Below, piece after piece: positions 51,785-60,926 of a stretch of DNA of 64,000 nucleotides (within the stretch, counting starts at the first letter, position 1; each line of letters opens with the position of its first letter). This DNA is from Gammaproteobacteria bacterium (GTDB taxonomy: Bacteria; Pseudomonadota; Gammaproteobacteria; Pseudomonadales; Porticoccaceae), in assembly GCA_016708925.1 (NCBI GenBank), contig JADJET010000019.1, forward strand, positions 108,438-172,437. Direction: 5' to 3'. The notes under the pieces are model-generated. The model made no database searches, had not been told where the DNA came from, and saw nothing but the letters and a program-made list of their open reading frames with translations. A program made the translations under genes and the position numbers.

Positions 51785-54155
51785 ATGTCCAAACCACCCA
51801 AGCCCGCCTACGAACTCACCGCCGCCGAGCAGCGCGACCTGATCGCGCTGATCCAGCAGGGCCGGCCGCTGCCGGAGCGCTACCGCTTTGTGCTGTTCGA
51901 GGACAAGCGCGAGGTCGAACTGGTGTGGAACGGCAAGAGCCGCGACGTGTGCACCACCGTGCTGCCCTTCCAGACGCTCGAGCACATCGACGAGCCGCGC
52001 GCCGAAACCAGGGCGCAGGGCGACCTGTTCGACAGCCGCGGCCGCCAGTTGCGCGGCTGGAGCAACAAGCTGATCTGGGGCGACAACAAGCTGATTCTGT
52101 CCTCGCTCAAGGCCGGCGCGCTGCGCCAGCAGATCGAGGACGCCGGCGGCCTGAAGCTGATCTACATCGACCCGCCCTTCGATGTCGGCGCGGATTTCAG
52201 CATGGACATCGAGATCGGTGGGGAAACGTTTCACAAGGAAGCCAACCTGCTGGAACAGATCGCCTACCGCGACACCTGGGGACGCGGCGCGGATTCGTTT
52301 ATTTCGATGATCTACGAGCGGCTGATATTGATGCGGGATTTGCTGGCGGAGGATGGGAGCATTTATGTGCATCTCGAACCGGATGTAGGAAATCTTGTTC
52401 GCGTTGCCCTCGATGAAGTATTTGGCCGGGATTGCTTGAGAACGGAGATCGCATGGAAGCGAACCTCATCTCATGGCAACGTAAGCCGCTCGTTCGGGGA
52501 AATTTGGGAGTCGATTTACTTCTATTCACGTTCGCGAGAAACATGGACGTGGAACCAGCAGCACATACCATTCGATGATTCCTACATCAAATCGCACTTC
52601 AGCAGTGTTGATTCAGATGGGAGAAGGTTTACCACATCAGACATGCGAAACCCTGGATATCGCCCGAACCTAAAGTACGACTACAAGGGCTACAAGCCAC
52701 ATCCGAATGGTTGGGCCGTAGCTCTAGAACGTATGGAAGAGCTTGATCGTCAGGGGCGTCTGTATTTCCCCGAGGACAAAGCGAAACGAATTCGCCTAAA
52801 GCGCTACCTAGACGAAACGCCAGGACAGATTGCCCAGAATTTCTGGACCGATATTTCCCCGATCAATTCGCAGGCGAAAGAGTCCGAAGGTTACGCCACC
52901 CAAAAACCCGAAGCCCTGCTCGAACGCATCATCAAGGCCAGCAGCAACGAAGGCGATCTGGTCGCCGATTTCTTCTGCGGCTCCGGCACCACGGCGGCGG
53001 TGGCCGAGAAGCTGGGGCGCAAGTGGATCGCCACCGATCTGGGCAAGTTCGGCATCCACACCACGCGCAAGCGGCTGATCGGCGTGCAGCGCGCGCTGAA
53101 GGCGGCGGAGAAAAACTTCCGCGCCTTCGAGGTGCTGAACCTGGGCCGCTACGAGCGCCAGGCCTACCTGAACGTCGGCGGCCGGCTCACCGGCGCGCAG
53201 AAGGAGCAGGCGCTGGCCCGGAAGGAAACCGAGTTCCGCGAGCTGATCCTGCGCGCCTACAAGGCCACCGCCTTTGGCGGCAGCGAAAGCGCCGGTTCTG
53301 CGAATACCGCACAGGACGGCTTCTTCCACGGCGCGCGCAACGGCCGGCTGGTGGTGATCGGGCCGATCAACCTGCCGGTCGGGCGGCTGTTCGTCGAGGA
53401 GGTCATCACCGAATGCCGCAAGCGCGGCGCCACGCGGGTGGACGTGCTGGCCTTCGAGTTCGAGATGGGGCTGTTCCCGGCCGTGCTCGAAGAAGCGCGC
53501 GGCAAGGGCATCGACCTGACCCCCAAATACATCCCCGCCGAGGTGTTCGACAAGCGCGCGGTGGACAAGGGCCAGGTGGTGTTCCACGACATCAGCTTCG
53601 TCGAGGCCACGCCGCGCTACGACGCGAAAAACACGTTCGCCGTCAGCATCGAACTGACCGACTTCTCGGTCTACTACACCCAGGGCGCCTTTGAAGCCGC
53701 GATCGCCGCGCTGAAGGAAGGCAAGAGCGAAGTCATGTGTGAACAGGGCCAGCTCTACAAGGTGAGCAAGAGCAAGGAGGGCATCATCACCCGCGACCGC
53801 CTCACCAAACACTGGACCGACTGGGTGGACTACTGGGCGGTGGATTTCGACTACCTGTCGCGCCGCGAGATCATCAAGGTGCCGGTGGGCACCGGGCTTG
53901 GGGGTGTGGCGACCTTGCCGGGGTTTGAACCGCCCCAGGGCGAACTCACGCTGCCGGACTTTGAGGAACGCTGGACCGGCGGCTATATCTTCGAGAACGA
54001 ATGGCAGAGCTTCCGCACCCGCCGCAGACCGCGAGCTGGAACTGACCACCGCCAAGCACACCTACGACCGGCCGGGACGCTACACGGTGGCCGTGAAGGT
54101 GATCGACATCTTCGGCAACGATACGATGACGCTGGTGCCGGTGAATGTGGGATAA
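51785..54155 (+). CDS. mod: Type III restriction system DNA methyltransferase Mod (frame break near 54028)
   Basis: About 790 residues. The catalytic motif LIYIDPPFDVGADFSM (residues 125-140) precedes the AdoMet motif ADFFCGSGTTAAVAEKLGRK (about 395), the order of beta-class adenine methyltransferases. It would methylate one strand of the recognition site and carry the specificity of the res-mod pair. Near 54028 an extra base shifts the frame; crossing it gives LELTTAKHTYDRPGRYTV and IDIFGNDTMTLVPVNVG with a stop at 54155, the normal ending. Without correction the frame runs to 54187. Its 5' end recurs at 47544 and 49900 and its 3' end at 56732. Confidence 0.87.
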
Positions 54156-54223
54156 CTATGGCGAGAATCGACGCCAGGGTCGCATAATCCGCACCAGTGG
54201 GATAGCTCACTGGAGAAACCATC

Positions 54224-55147
54224 ATGGCTACAGACATCGCCACCGACTTGGGTACGCTGCGTTTTGATGGGCAGCGATTTGCGGGCCACGCGCTGGACGT
54301 TGAGTGCACGCAAGAGCTGATCGCGTATCGCAACCTGATCGTTGAATGCGCGAAAGAACTCTGGCGCCGTAAGCATCCCGGTCGCGTCCGGATTCCCAAG
54401 GGATTCGAGGAAGATTTCCGACTCCAATTCAGCCGCCTGGAAGATGGCTCCGCAGTCGTTCCTCTGGAACGAGTCCGCACGAACGATCAGGGCGAATTAT
54501 TGGACGACGAATTCGACGAGGCGGCCGAATTGATCGACGCAGCCATCATTGCAGCGGACAACGATGCATTGTTGCCGGCGGCGCTGCCCTCAAATGTTAT
54601 CCCCCTGTTTGGAAATTTTGGAAAATCGCTGCGCGTCGACGAGGTGTTATTCACCCGTTCGCGCCATGGTTCCAGCGAGGCGGCCTATACCGCCAAGGCC
54701 CGCAAATGCTTGTCCGAATGGGTCGGTCAGACCTATGAGGATGTGGTGGACGTGGTTGGCGAAGTTCGCATGGCTAATGTAGGGCCAGGGACATTTTCAC
54801 TACAGCTTGATGATACGGAAACCTCGGTCAGCGGGCGTTTCAGCCCTGCGCAGGAATCGGCAGTACTTGATGCGCTGCGCAATCACCGATCTTTGCGCCT
54901 TCGCGTTCAGGGCATAGCCGAGTTCGCGACCAGCGATCGGCAAATCAAGAAATTCTCGCGCGTGGACAAGGTGGCCGCTGCGGCATTGACGGAACCGGAT
55001 TTCGATGAAACCGCCATCCCTATTTGGGAACAACTGGCGATGATCGGCGGGTCAGCCCCCGAGGGAACCTGGGACGGCGTTCCAAACGACCTGTCGATGC
55101 GCATCGACGAGATCGTCTATCGGCGCGGTTCAGAGCCCACAAAATGA
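54224..55147 (+). CDS. Unknown protein paired with a PIN toxin
   Basis: A 307-residue acidic protein I do not recognise. It has no signal peptide or membrane segment. Its stop overlaps the start of the PIN-domain gene (ATGA), the arrangement of an antitoxin with its toxin, but it is far longer than usual antitoxins and shows no clear DNA-binding motif. The core contains YTAKARKCLSEWVGQTYEDV and FATSDRQIKKFSRVDKVAAA. It may be a large antitoxin or regulator (inference). The codon use is slightly less GC-biased than its neighbours. Confidence 0.5.
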   Translation: MATDIATDLGTLRFDGQRFAGHALDVECTQELIAYRNLIVECAKELWRRKHPGRVRIPKGFEEDFRLQFSRLEDGSAVVPLERVRTNDQGELLDDEFDEAAELIDAAIIAADNDALLPAALPSNVIPLFGNFGKSLRVDEVLFTRSRHGSSEAAYTAKARKCLSEWVGQTYEDVVDVVGEVRMANVGPGTFSLQLDDTETSVSGRFSPAQESAVLDALRNHRSLRLRVQGIAEFATSDRQIKKFSRVDKVAAAALTEPDFDETAIPIWEQLAMIGGSAPEGTWDGVPNDLSMRIDEIVYRRGSEPTK

Positions 55148-55551
55148 AGATTGTCTTCGCGGATACGGGCTATTGGGTAGCGGTATTGGATCCGCAAGAC
55201 AAATTGCATGAGAAGGCGCGCGTGGTTTCAAACAATCTCGGCAAGTCTCGAATCCTGACGACGGAGATGGTGCTGGACGAACTGCTCGCGGCCCTTTCCG
55301 GCTTGCCCGAAAGGGCTTTCGCAATACGCGGCGTGGATGCCATCCGCACCAACCCCAATGTCGAAGTAGTACCGCAAACATCCATCCAGTTCCGGGACGC
55401 CTTCGAATTGTACAAAAGGAGAAACGACAAGGAATGGAGCCTCACCGATTGCGCCTCATTCGAAATTATGAAGGTGCGAGGAATTGCAGAGGCACTGGCA
55501 CATGACCATCACTTCGAGCAGGCGGGATTCAAAGCGTTGCTGCGTGATTGA
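55144..55551 (+). CDS. PIN-domain ribonuclease (toxin-like)
   Basis: A 135-residue PIN protein. Conserved acids lie in IVFADTGYWVAVLD, LTTEMVLDELLAAL and WSLTDCASFEIMKV, with HDHHFEQAGF at the end. All expected PIN positions are occupied, so it is probably active. It overlaps the preceding gene by four bases, which suggests a toxin-antitoxin-like pair. Confidence 0.82.
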   Translation: MKIVFADTGYWVAVLDPQDKLHEKARVVSNNLGKSRILTTEMVLDELLAALSGLPERAFAIRGVDAIRTNPNVEVVPQTSIQFRDAFELYKRRNDKEWSLTDCASFEIMKVRGIAEALAHDHHFEQAGFKALLRD

Positions 55552-55559
55552 GCGCTAAG

Positions 55560-55800
55560 GACCGACGACCCGTTCCGGACTTTTCAGGAATGGAGCACCG
55601 AGGCGGACGCGAAGGCGTATGCCGAGCTTCAGGCCGGGCGACGTCATCAAGGTGCCGTTTCCGTACACCGACCGCTCGACCCGGCAGTCGAGTCCGGCGC
55701 TGGTGGTATCCGCCGCCGGCCTCGAAGACGCCCACGGGCTGCTGTGGATGGTGATGATCAGACGCGCGTTAAGAACGCCGTCCGGCTCGGCCGAGAACAG
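55560..55800 (+). pseudogene. Remnant of a MazEF/PemIK-type toxin-antitoxin pair
   Basis: A frame from about 55560 reads TDDPFRTFQEWSTEADAKAY, the usual C-terminal tail of an antitoxin whose 5' part is missing. It runs into ATG 55619, which starts the MazF-like MPSFRPGDVIKVPFPYTDRS and SPALVVSAAGL. Similarity becomes disordered after LLWMVMI and stops around 55800, where the phosphoesterase gene begins on the other strand. Both partners are incomplete. Confidence 0.6.
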
Positions 55801-56308
55801 GAAACCGATGGGCAGTGATCTGCCAGTCGCCGCCGCCCGCTTCGAGCACCAGACACGACGGCCCGCCGTGGGTGCGGGCGGGGCCGGCGGCGCCGGGATT
55901 CAATAGCCAGGGCGCGGGAGCGAGGTCTTGCAGCAGGCGGTGGCTATGGCCACAGAGCACAGCGCGGGCGGTTGGATGGGCGGCACGCAGGCGCGCGTGG
56001 CGGCGGGCCGCGGGTTGTCGATGGCCATGTTCCACCACCAGAATGCCGCCCGGCAGCGGCACTTCGAGCCGCTCCGGCAGCGCCGCCAAATCGGCCAGGG
56101 CGCCCAGCCACTTGCCGGCTACGTCGTTGTTGCCGCGCACCGCGAGCACGCGCCCGGCGTCCATTGCCAACTTTTCCAGCACGGCGCTCGCGCCGACATC
56201 GCCGGCATGCACGGCGAGCGTGCAATCCTGTGCGAGTTCCGCGATGCGCGGGTCGAGCGCGCCATGGGTGTCGGCCAGCAATAGCACCCGCGTGCCGGGG
56301 CCATTCAC
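55769..56308 (-). CDS. YfcE/MJ0936-type metallophosphoesterase
   Basis: A 179-residue phosphodiesterase-fold protein. The metal motifs are in order: LLLADTHGALD, AVHAGDVGASA, VRGNNDVAG, VVEHGH and LCGHSHR. The GTG at 56308 overlaps the stop of the cupin gene (GTGA). The family hydrolyses phosphodiesters such as cyclic nucleotides; the substrate is unknown. Its last codons overlap the toxin remnant on the other strand. Confidence 0.82.
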   Translation of the reverse strand: MNGPGTRVLLLADTHGALDPRIAELAQDCTLAVHAGDVGASAVLEKLAMDAGRVLAVRGNNDVAGKWLGALADLAALPERLEVPLPGGILVVEHGHRQPAARRHARLRAAHPTARAVLCGHSHRLLQDLAPAPWLLNPGAAGPARTHGGPSCLVLEAGGGDWQITAHRFPVLGRAGRRS

Positions 56309-56643
56309 GGTGCGGCGACCGGCCAGAACAGCGCCAGCCACAGCGTGGGCGGATCGGCACAGGTGGACACGACGCGGTGGCGGCGATGCGCCGGCAGTTC
56401 GAGGCTATCGCCGGGGGTCAGCTGCACCGTCCGCAGACCGTCGGGCATGGCGACGGTCAGTTCCGCGGCGCCCTGGAGCAGCAGCACCCATTCGTGTTCC
56501 GACTGGTCATACCAGAAGTCGGGCGGGCTCGCCTGACCGGTGGAAACAATGCGCTCCACGCGCAGCCCGGGCCGGTCCAGCAGGTGGTCGATGCGCTCCC
56601 CGGTGGCGGCGCCGGTGGGTAGATCTCGGAAAAGATTGGGCAT
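56305..56643 (-). CDS. Small cupin-domain protein
   Basis: A 112-residue single cupin barrel. WYDQSEHEWVLLLQGAAEL is the first cupin motif (H...E region) and LTPGDSLELPAHRRHRV the second, so metal ligands are present. The family includes small dioxygenases and sugar-binding proteins. It is coupled to the phosphoesterase gene. Confidence 0.8.
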   Translation of the reverse strand: MPNLFRDLPTGAATGERIDHLLDRPGLRVERIVSTGQASPPDFWYDQSEHEWVLLLQGAAELTVAMPDGLRTVQLTPGDSLELPAHRRHRVVSTCADPPTLWLALFWPVAAP

Positions 56644-56731
56644 GCAAGCGCTTCTCGGGAGGATCCGCGGTGATTCGGGGCCAACGCCGCCGGCCTGGCA
56701 TCAACTCCGACGCATCGGGCATCGGACGCCA

Positions 56732-56790
56732 GAAAGGTGACCCACGGCGTCGGCAACGACACCATGACGCGGGTACCGGTGAATGTGGGG
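56732..56790 (+). repeat. Partial copy of the mod 3' end
   Basis: These 59 bases align without gaps to 54094-54152, the last codons of mod, at roughly 80% identity. The reading GNDTMTRVPVNVG parallels mod's GNDTMTLVPVNVG. It lies beyond the PIN, MazF-remnant, phosphoesterase and cupin genes. Confidence 0.75.
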
Positions 56791-56807
56791 CCAGGGCACC
56801 ACGCCTG

Positions 56808-56956
56808 TTAACAGCTTGTTGAAAAACTGCTGCGGCGGCCATCTGCTTCGTTGCGCGGTGCTCGCTCCCTCGCCTATCGACTTGATATGTCTCGGTCGCT
56901 GCGCGCCGTGCGCCTCGCAGCTGACCGCCTCGCGACGTCTTTCAACAAGCTGTTAA
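56808..56956. mobile_element. Short inverted-repeat element, copy A (MITE-like)
   Basis: 149 bases bounded by perfect 17-bp terminal inverted repeats, TTAACAGCTTGTTGAAA (56808-56824) and TTTCAACAAGCTGTTAA (56940-56956). No protein is encoded. The interior matches the element at 60706-60831 in reverse orientation. The right end supplies the stop codon of the enoyl-CoA hydratase gene. Confidence 0.8.
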
Positions 56957-57738
56957 TCCCTGAACACCGGCTTGCGCTTGTCCAGAAAAGCGGCGACGCC
57001 CTCGCGCCCGTCGCGGCTGCCGGCGAGCGAGGAGATCGCGCGCGACTCCAGTTCCATTTGCGTTTCCAGCCCTTCGGTGGCGCCAGACAAAATCAGGCGC
57101 TTGGTTTCGCCGTAGGCAGTGGTCGAGCCCTGCGCCAGTTGCGCGGCCAGCGCCAGGGCCGCGTCCAGGAGCTGCGCGTCGGGCACCACCCGGTTGACGA
57201 GACCCCAGTCGAGCGCCTGTTGCGCGCTCAGCACCGGGTTCAGCAGGGCCATTTCCTTGGCGCGGCGCATGCCGACCATGCGGGCGAGATAGAAACTGGA
57301 ACTGCCGTCGGGCGGCAGTCCGGCATTGGTGTAGGCCATGGTGAATTTGGCCGACTCGGCAGCGATGGCGAGATCGGTGCACAGCGCGAGGCTGAGCCCG
57401 CCGCCGGCGGCGGTGCCATTGACGGCGGCGATCACCGGCGGCGCCATGCGGTTGAACTTGGCGATGGCGCCGTGAAACAACTGGGTGACCAGTTTCAGAT
57501 GCGCCGACACCTTGTCGCCCTGGCTCGCGAAATCCTTCAAGCCGCCGCCGACCGAGAAAAACCGGCCGCTGCCGGTCAGCACCACCACCCGTATCGCCGG
57601 GTCCTCGTCGCAAACGATGGCGTTGTCGATCAGCTCCTGCACCATGCCGTGCACCACCGGATTGCCTTCCTCCGGCCGGTTCAGGGTAATCAGGCCGATG
57701 CCGTCGGCAACGTCAAGCGTCATGTGGTCATTGGTCAT
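56953..57738 (-). CDS. Enoyl-CoA hydratase/isomerase family protein
   Basis: A 261-residue crotonase-fold protein. The first oxyanion region reads FFSVGGGLKDF, departing from the usual CAGAD; the second reads AAVNGTAAGGGLSLAL and the active-site helix KFTMAYTNAGLPPDGSSSFY. It retains the fold but may be an isomerase or hydrolase rather than a hydratase. The ATG lies in a short TGACCAA direct repeat (57725-57750). It ends inside the inverted-repeat element. Confidence 0.82.
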   Translation of the reverse strand: MTNDHMTLDVADGIGLITLNRPEEGNPVVHGMVQELIDNAIVCDEDPAIRVVVLTGSGRFFSVGGGLKDFASQGDKVSAHLKLVTQLFHGAIAKFNRMAPPVIAAVNGTAAGGGLSLALCTDLAIAAESAKFTMAYTNAGLPPDGSSSFYLARMVGMRRAKEMALLNPVLSAQQALDWGLVNRVVPDAQLLDAALALAAQLAQGSTTAYGETKRLILSGATEGLETQMELESRAISSLAGSRDGREGVAAFLDKRKPVFRD

Positions 57739-57805
57739 TGGTCATTGGTCATGGTCGAAGTCTTCCCGTGTTCGCTTGACTGCGTGCGACAACCTCATGA
57801 GCGTC

Positions 57806-57825
57806 GTTCCCGCAAAAGCGGGAAC
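57806..57825. repeat. REP-like hairpin
   Basis: GTTCCCGC-AAAA-GCGGGAAC, preceded by CGTC and followed by CCAG, is of the same family as 42387-42406. It lies in the gap between the hydratase gene and the insertion sequence. Confidence 0.6.
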
Positions 57826-57843
57826 CCAGAGTTTTCAAAATGC

Positions 57844-59219
57844 GGGTCTTTTGAATTTCGAGTGGGTTAAGCGGCATGCGGGTTGATCTTGCTGAAGTCG
57901 AGCTTGCCGGCAAGCAGGAAGACCACTGTGCGGATGGTGGAGAAATTGCCATAGCCGCGCGCCTTGCGCTTTGCGGCCTGGAAGAGGCCGTTAATGGCTT
58001 CAAGGAAGCCGTTGGTCTGGCGGGTCTGGGTCCAGGCGACGATGCCCTCGATGTGACGGCGGATCATCCTGGCGACCTCCTTCATCGGCTCGACCTTGAG
58101 CGCATCACATTGGTCGCCCATTGCCGGAGCATGGCGCACGACATTGATCTGCTTGCGCTCCAGGATCTCGCGCAACGGCTCCTTGTAAAGCCAAGCCCGG
58201 GCGGTGCGCTTGGTCGTCACCTGGGCGATCAGCGATCGAGGTCGGCGCGGGCCGCCGGCGCCGGGCTCGCCCGGTCCTTCAGAAGCTTCCAGCGCAACCC
58301 TTGAGGCTCGGATCAGTCCGCTGTTCGATGCGCCGAGTCTTGTCGACGGCGGTACTGGCGTGGGCGATGACGTGGAACTTGTCGAAGGTGATCTGGGCAT
58401 TGGGCAGATGCTTGGTCACGCCCTTGATGAAGGCGGGCGACATGTCGATGGAAATGGACGCCACGGCCTTAGGATTGCCGCCGTGGGCGGTAAAATCGGC
58501 GGCAAAGGCCTGGATCGTCTCAGCCCCCGGCCCTCGGTGACGAACAGCACCCGGCGCTCGTCAGCATCGGCGACCGAGGTGATGTAGTCATGGCCGCGGC
58601 CTTCGAGGTCTCATCCGCCGCCAGACGCTTGACGGCGGAGAAGTCGGCCTGCGCCACGCCCAGATCGACGTAGCGCTTGCAGATGGCCACCACCTGATGC
58701 CGAGAGATTCACCAGCCGGGCCACGGCCGCGAAGGTCATTCCCGGCACAGGGTCGTGATCAGCGCCTCGAAGAGCAGCGTGAAGCCGGCCAGCCGGCCGG
58801 ACCAGTCGGGTTCGACCTGGCGAATGCCGCCGTCGGGCAGCCGCACTCGCGGCACGCGGACTTCCAGATGGCACTCGTGTTGGAAGAAGTTCAGATGCCG
58901 ATAGCGCTTGGTCACGGTGTCGTGGGCCGGGTGGGTGCCCTCGATGCCGGGCACGGCAAAGCGGCTGCCGGCGACGAAATCGACCGCGATGGTCAACGAC
59001 CTCTGGGCAGCGTCGAAACGCATCCTACCTTCCAGCGCGGCGGCCCTCTCGCCGCCCATGTCTCCATGGCTGGATGCACAACCCCGCTGCATCCAGCCAT
59101 GGGACTGGCAGATCTCAGGGCTGCGCCTCAAGGTCCGCTCGCCGGGCTTCGCCGCCCTTGACCCACAGCCCCGGGCCACCCCGTAACGCCCCATTACCCA
59201 CTCAAAATTCAAAAGAGGC
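57844..59219 (-). mobile_element. Decayed ISL3-family insertion sequence
   Basis: Imperfect terminal inverted repeats (TCTTTTGAATTTCGAGTGGG at 57847-57866; its partner at 59197-59217) bound about 1.4 kb. On the minus strand fragments of one transposase lie in several frames. N-terminal part: TVTKRYRHLNFFQHECHLEV and VEPDWSGRLAGFTLLFEAL (about 59000-58740). Middle: SISIDMSPAFIKGVTKHLPN (about 58460). C-terminal part: VARMIRRHIEGIVAWTQTRQ and GFLEAINGLFQAAKRKARGY, ending in LDFSKINPHAA (57867). No intact transposase remains. I see no convincing target-site duplication. Confidence 0.8.
59064..59102. repeat. 15-bp perfect hairpin inside the insertion sequence
   Basis: CCATGGCTGGATGCA (59064-59078) pairs with TGCATCCAGCCATGG (59088-59102) around a nine-base loop, near the transposase 5' end. 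It may be a later insertion or a regulatory hairpin. Confidence 0.6.
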
Positions 59220-59314
59220 TAATTTTCGTAACACGGCATCCTGGCAGTCCTTTTCCGCAGAGATTTGCGGAGAATAGTCGGCGGTCGTGTCAGCGGCAAG
59301 TCGCCGCACCGTTA

Positions 59315-60674
59315 CTACCCATCGAGCGCGGCCAGCGCCTCGGCGAGATGGCGCACGCCGATCACTTCCATGCCCGCCGGCGCCTGCTTGGGCGCGTTGC
59401 CGGCCGGCACGATGGCGCGGGTAAAGCCGTGCTTGGCCGCCTCCCGCAGCCGCTCCTGGCCGCCCGGCACCGGGCGGATCTCGCCGGCGAGGCCGATCTC
59501 GCCGAAGGCTACCAGTTGCCGCGACAGCGGGCGGTCGCGAAAGCTCGACACCACCGCGAACAGCACGGCCAGATCGGCGCCGGTCTCCAGCACCGCACCC
59601 GCCGACCACGTTGGCGAACACGTCCTGGTCGCCCACCATCAGGCCGCCGTGGCGGTGCAGCACGGCGAGCAGCATGGCCAGCCGGTTGCCATCGAGCCCG
59701 ACCGTCACCCGCCGGGGATTGCCGAGCGCGCTCGCATCCACCAGCGCCTGCACCTCCACCAGCAGCGGCCGGGTGCCCTCCCAGACCACCATCACCACGC
59801 TGCCGGCCGCAGTTTCTTCGCCGCGCTGCAGGAAGATGGCCGAGGGATTGGCGACCTCGCGCAGGCCGCGGTCGGTCATCGCGAAGACGCCGAGCTCGTT
59901 GACCGCGCCGAAGCGGTTCTTGTGGCTGCGCAGGGTGCGAAAACGGCTGTCGTCGGAGGCTTCCAGCATCAGCGAGCAGTCGATCATGTGTTCCAGCACC
60001 TTGGGGCCGGCGAGCGCGCCCTCCTTGGTGACGTGGCCGACCAAAAACAGGGCCATGCCGGTCTGCTTGGCCAGCCGCACCAGTTGCGCGGCACTTTCGC
60101 GCACCTGCGACACGGTGCCGGGCGCGGCGCTGAGTTCGGCGCAGTGCAGCACCTGCACCGAGTCCACCACCATCACCCGGGGCGCGCGGCGCAACGCGGT
60201 GGCGCAGATGGTCTCGGTGGCGGTCTCCGCCATGATCTCGACCCGATCCAGGGGCAGCCCCAGACGCCGCGCGCGCAACGCCACCTGCTGGGGCGATTCC
60301 TCGCCGGTGACATAGAGCGCCGGCACCCGCGCGCCCAGTTCGCACAGGGCCTGAAGCAACAGGGTGCTCTTGCCGGCGCCGGGCTCGCCGCCCATGAGCA
60401 CGCAGGAGCCCGCCACCAGACCGCCGCCCAGCACCAGATCCAGCTCCGCAAAGCCGGTGGCGAGGCGCGGTTCCGCCGCCACTTCGATATCCGCGAGGCG
60501 CACGACCGCACCGTCCGCCGCGCCCGCGAAGCCCCGCGCCGCGCCGCCGGTCACCGCCGCGAGGCGGATTTCGGCGAGTGTGTTCCAGCGCCGCAATCGC
60601 CGCACTGGCCCTGCCATTTGCCGAATTCGGCGCCGCAGTCGCCGCTGACGTAGGCGCTCGCCGGTCTTCGCCAC
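59315..60674 (-). CDS. radA: DNA repair protein RadA (three frame breaks)
   Basis: RadA helps branch migration in recombination. The ATPase has GGLVAGSCVLMGGEPGAGKS (Walker A), VMVVDSVQVLHCAELSAAPG and the RadA-specific SHKNRFGAVNELGVFAMTD (KNRFG). The start is GTG 60674 (VAKT). The zinc finger (GDCGAEFGKWQGQCGDCGAG) lies in another frame, so breaks occur near 60655 and near 60595. A third near 59595 is crossed to reach the Lon-like tail LAVLFAVVSSFRDRPLSRQL and the stop at 59315. The first zinc Cys reads Ser in YVSGDCG. All breaks are single-base, so sequencing error is plausible. Confidence 0.8.
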
Positions 60675-60705
60675 GCGGGTCTCCCCCCCCTGAATGCCGG
60701 CATCC

Positions 60706-60831
60706 TAGCAGGTTGCCGAAAAACGTCGCGAGGCGCACGGCGACCGAGACGTATCAAGCAGGTAGGCGATGGAGCGCGCACCGCGCAACGAAGCAGATGG
60801 CTGCCGCAGCAGTTTTTTCAGCAACCCGCCA
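60706..60831. mobile_element. Short inverted-repeat element, copy B (MITE-like)
   Basis: 126 bases, inverted relative to 56808-56956. The shared core includes CATCTGCTTCGTTGCGCGGT on the minus strand, with imperfect ends TAGCAGGTTGCCGAAAAA and TTTTTTCAGCAACCCGCCA. It lacks about 20 bases present in copy A. It sits between the radA and DnaT-like gene starts. Confidence 0.75.
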
Positions 60832-60926
60832 GCCCCCACTGACGATGTCCACAAATTCTCCGGCCACGGGAACCGCCTGACGGTCGGGGGCACGGTCCGC
60901 AACAGCGATCTGCTAAAGTGGCCGCC

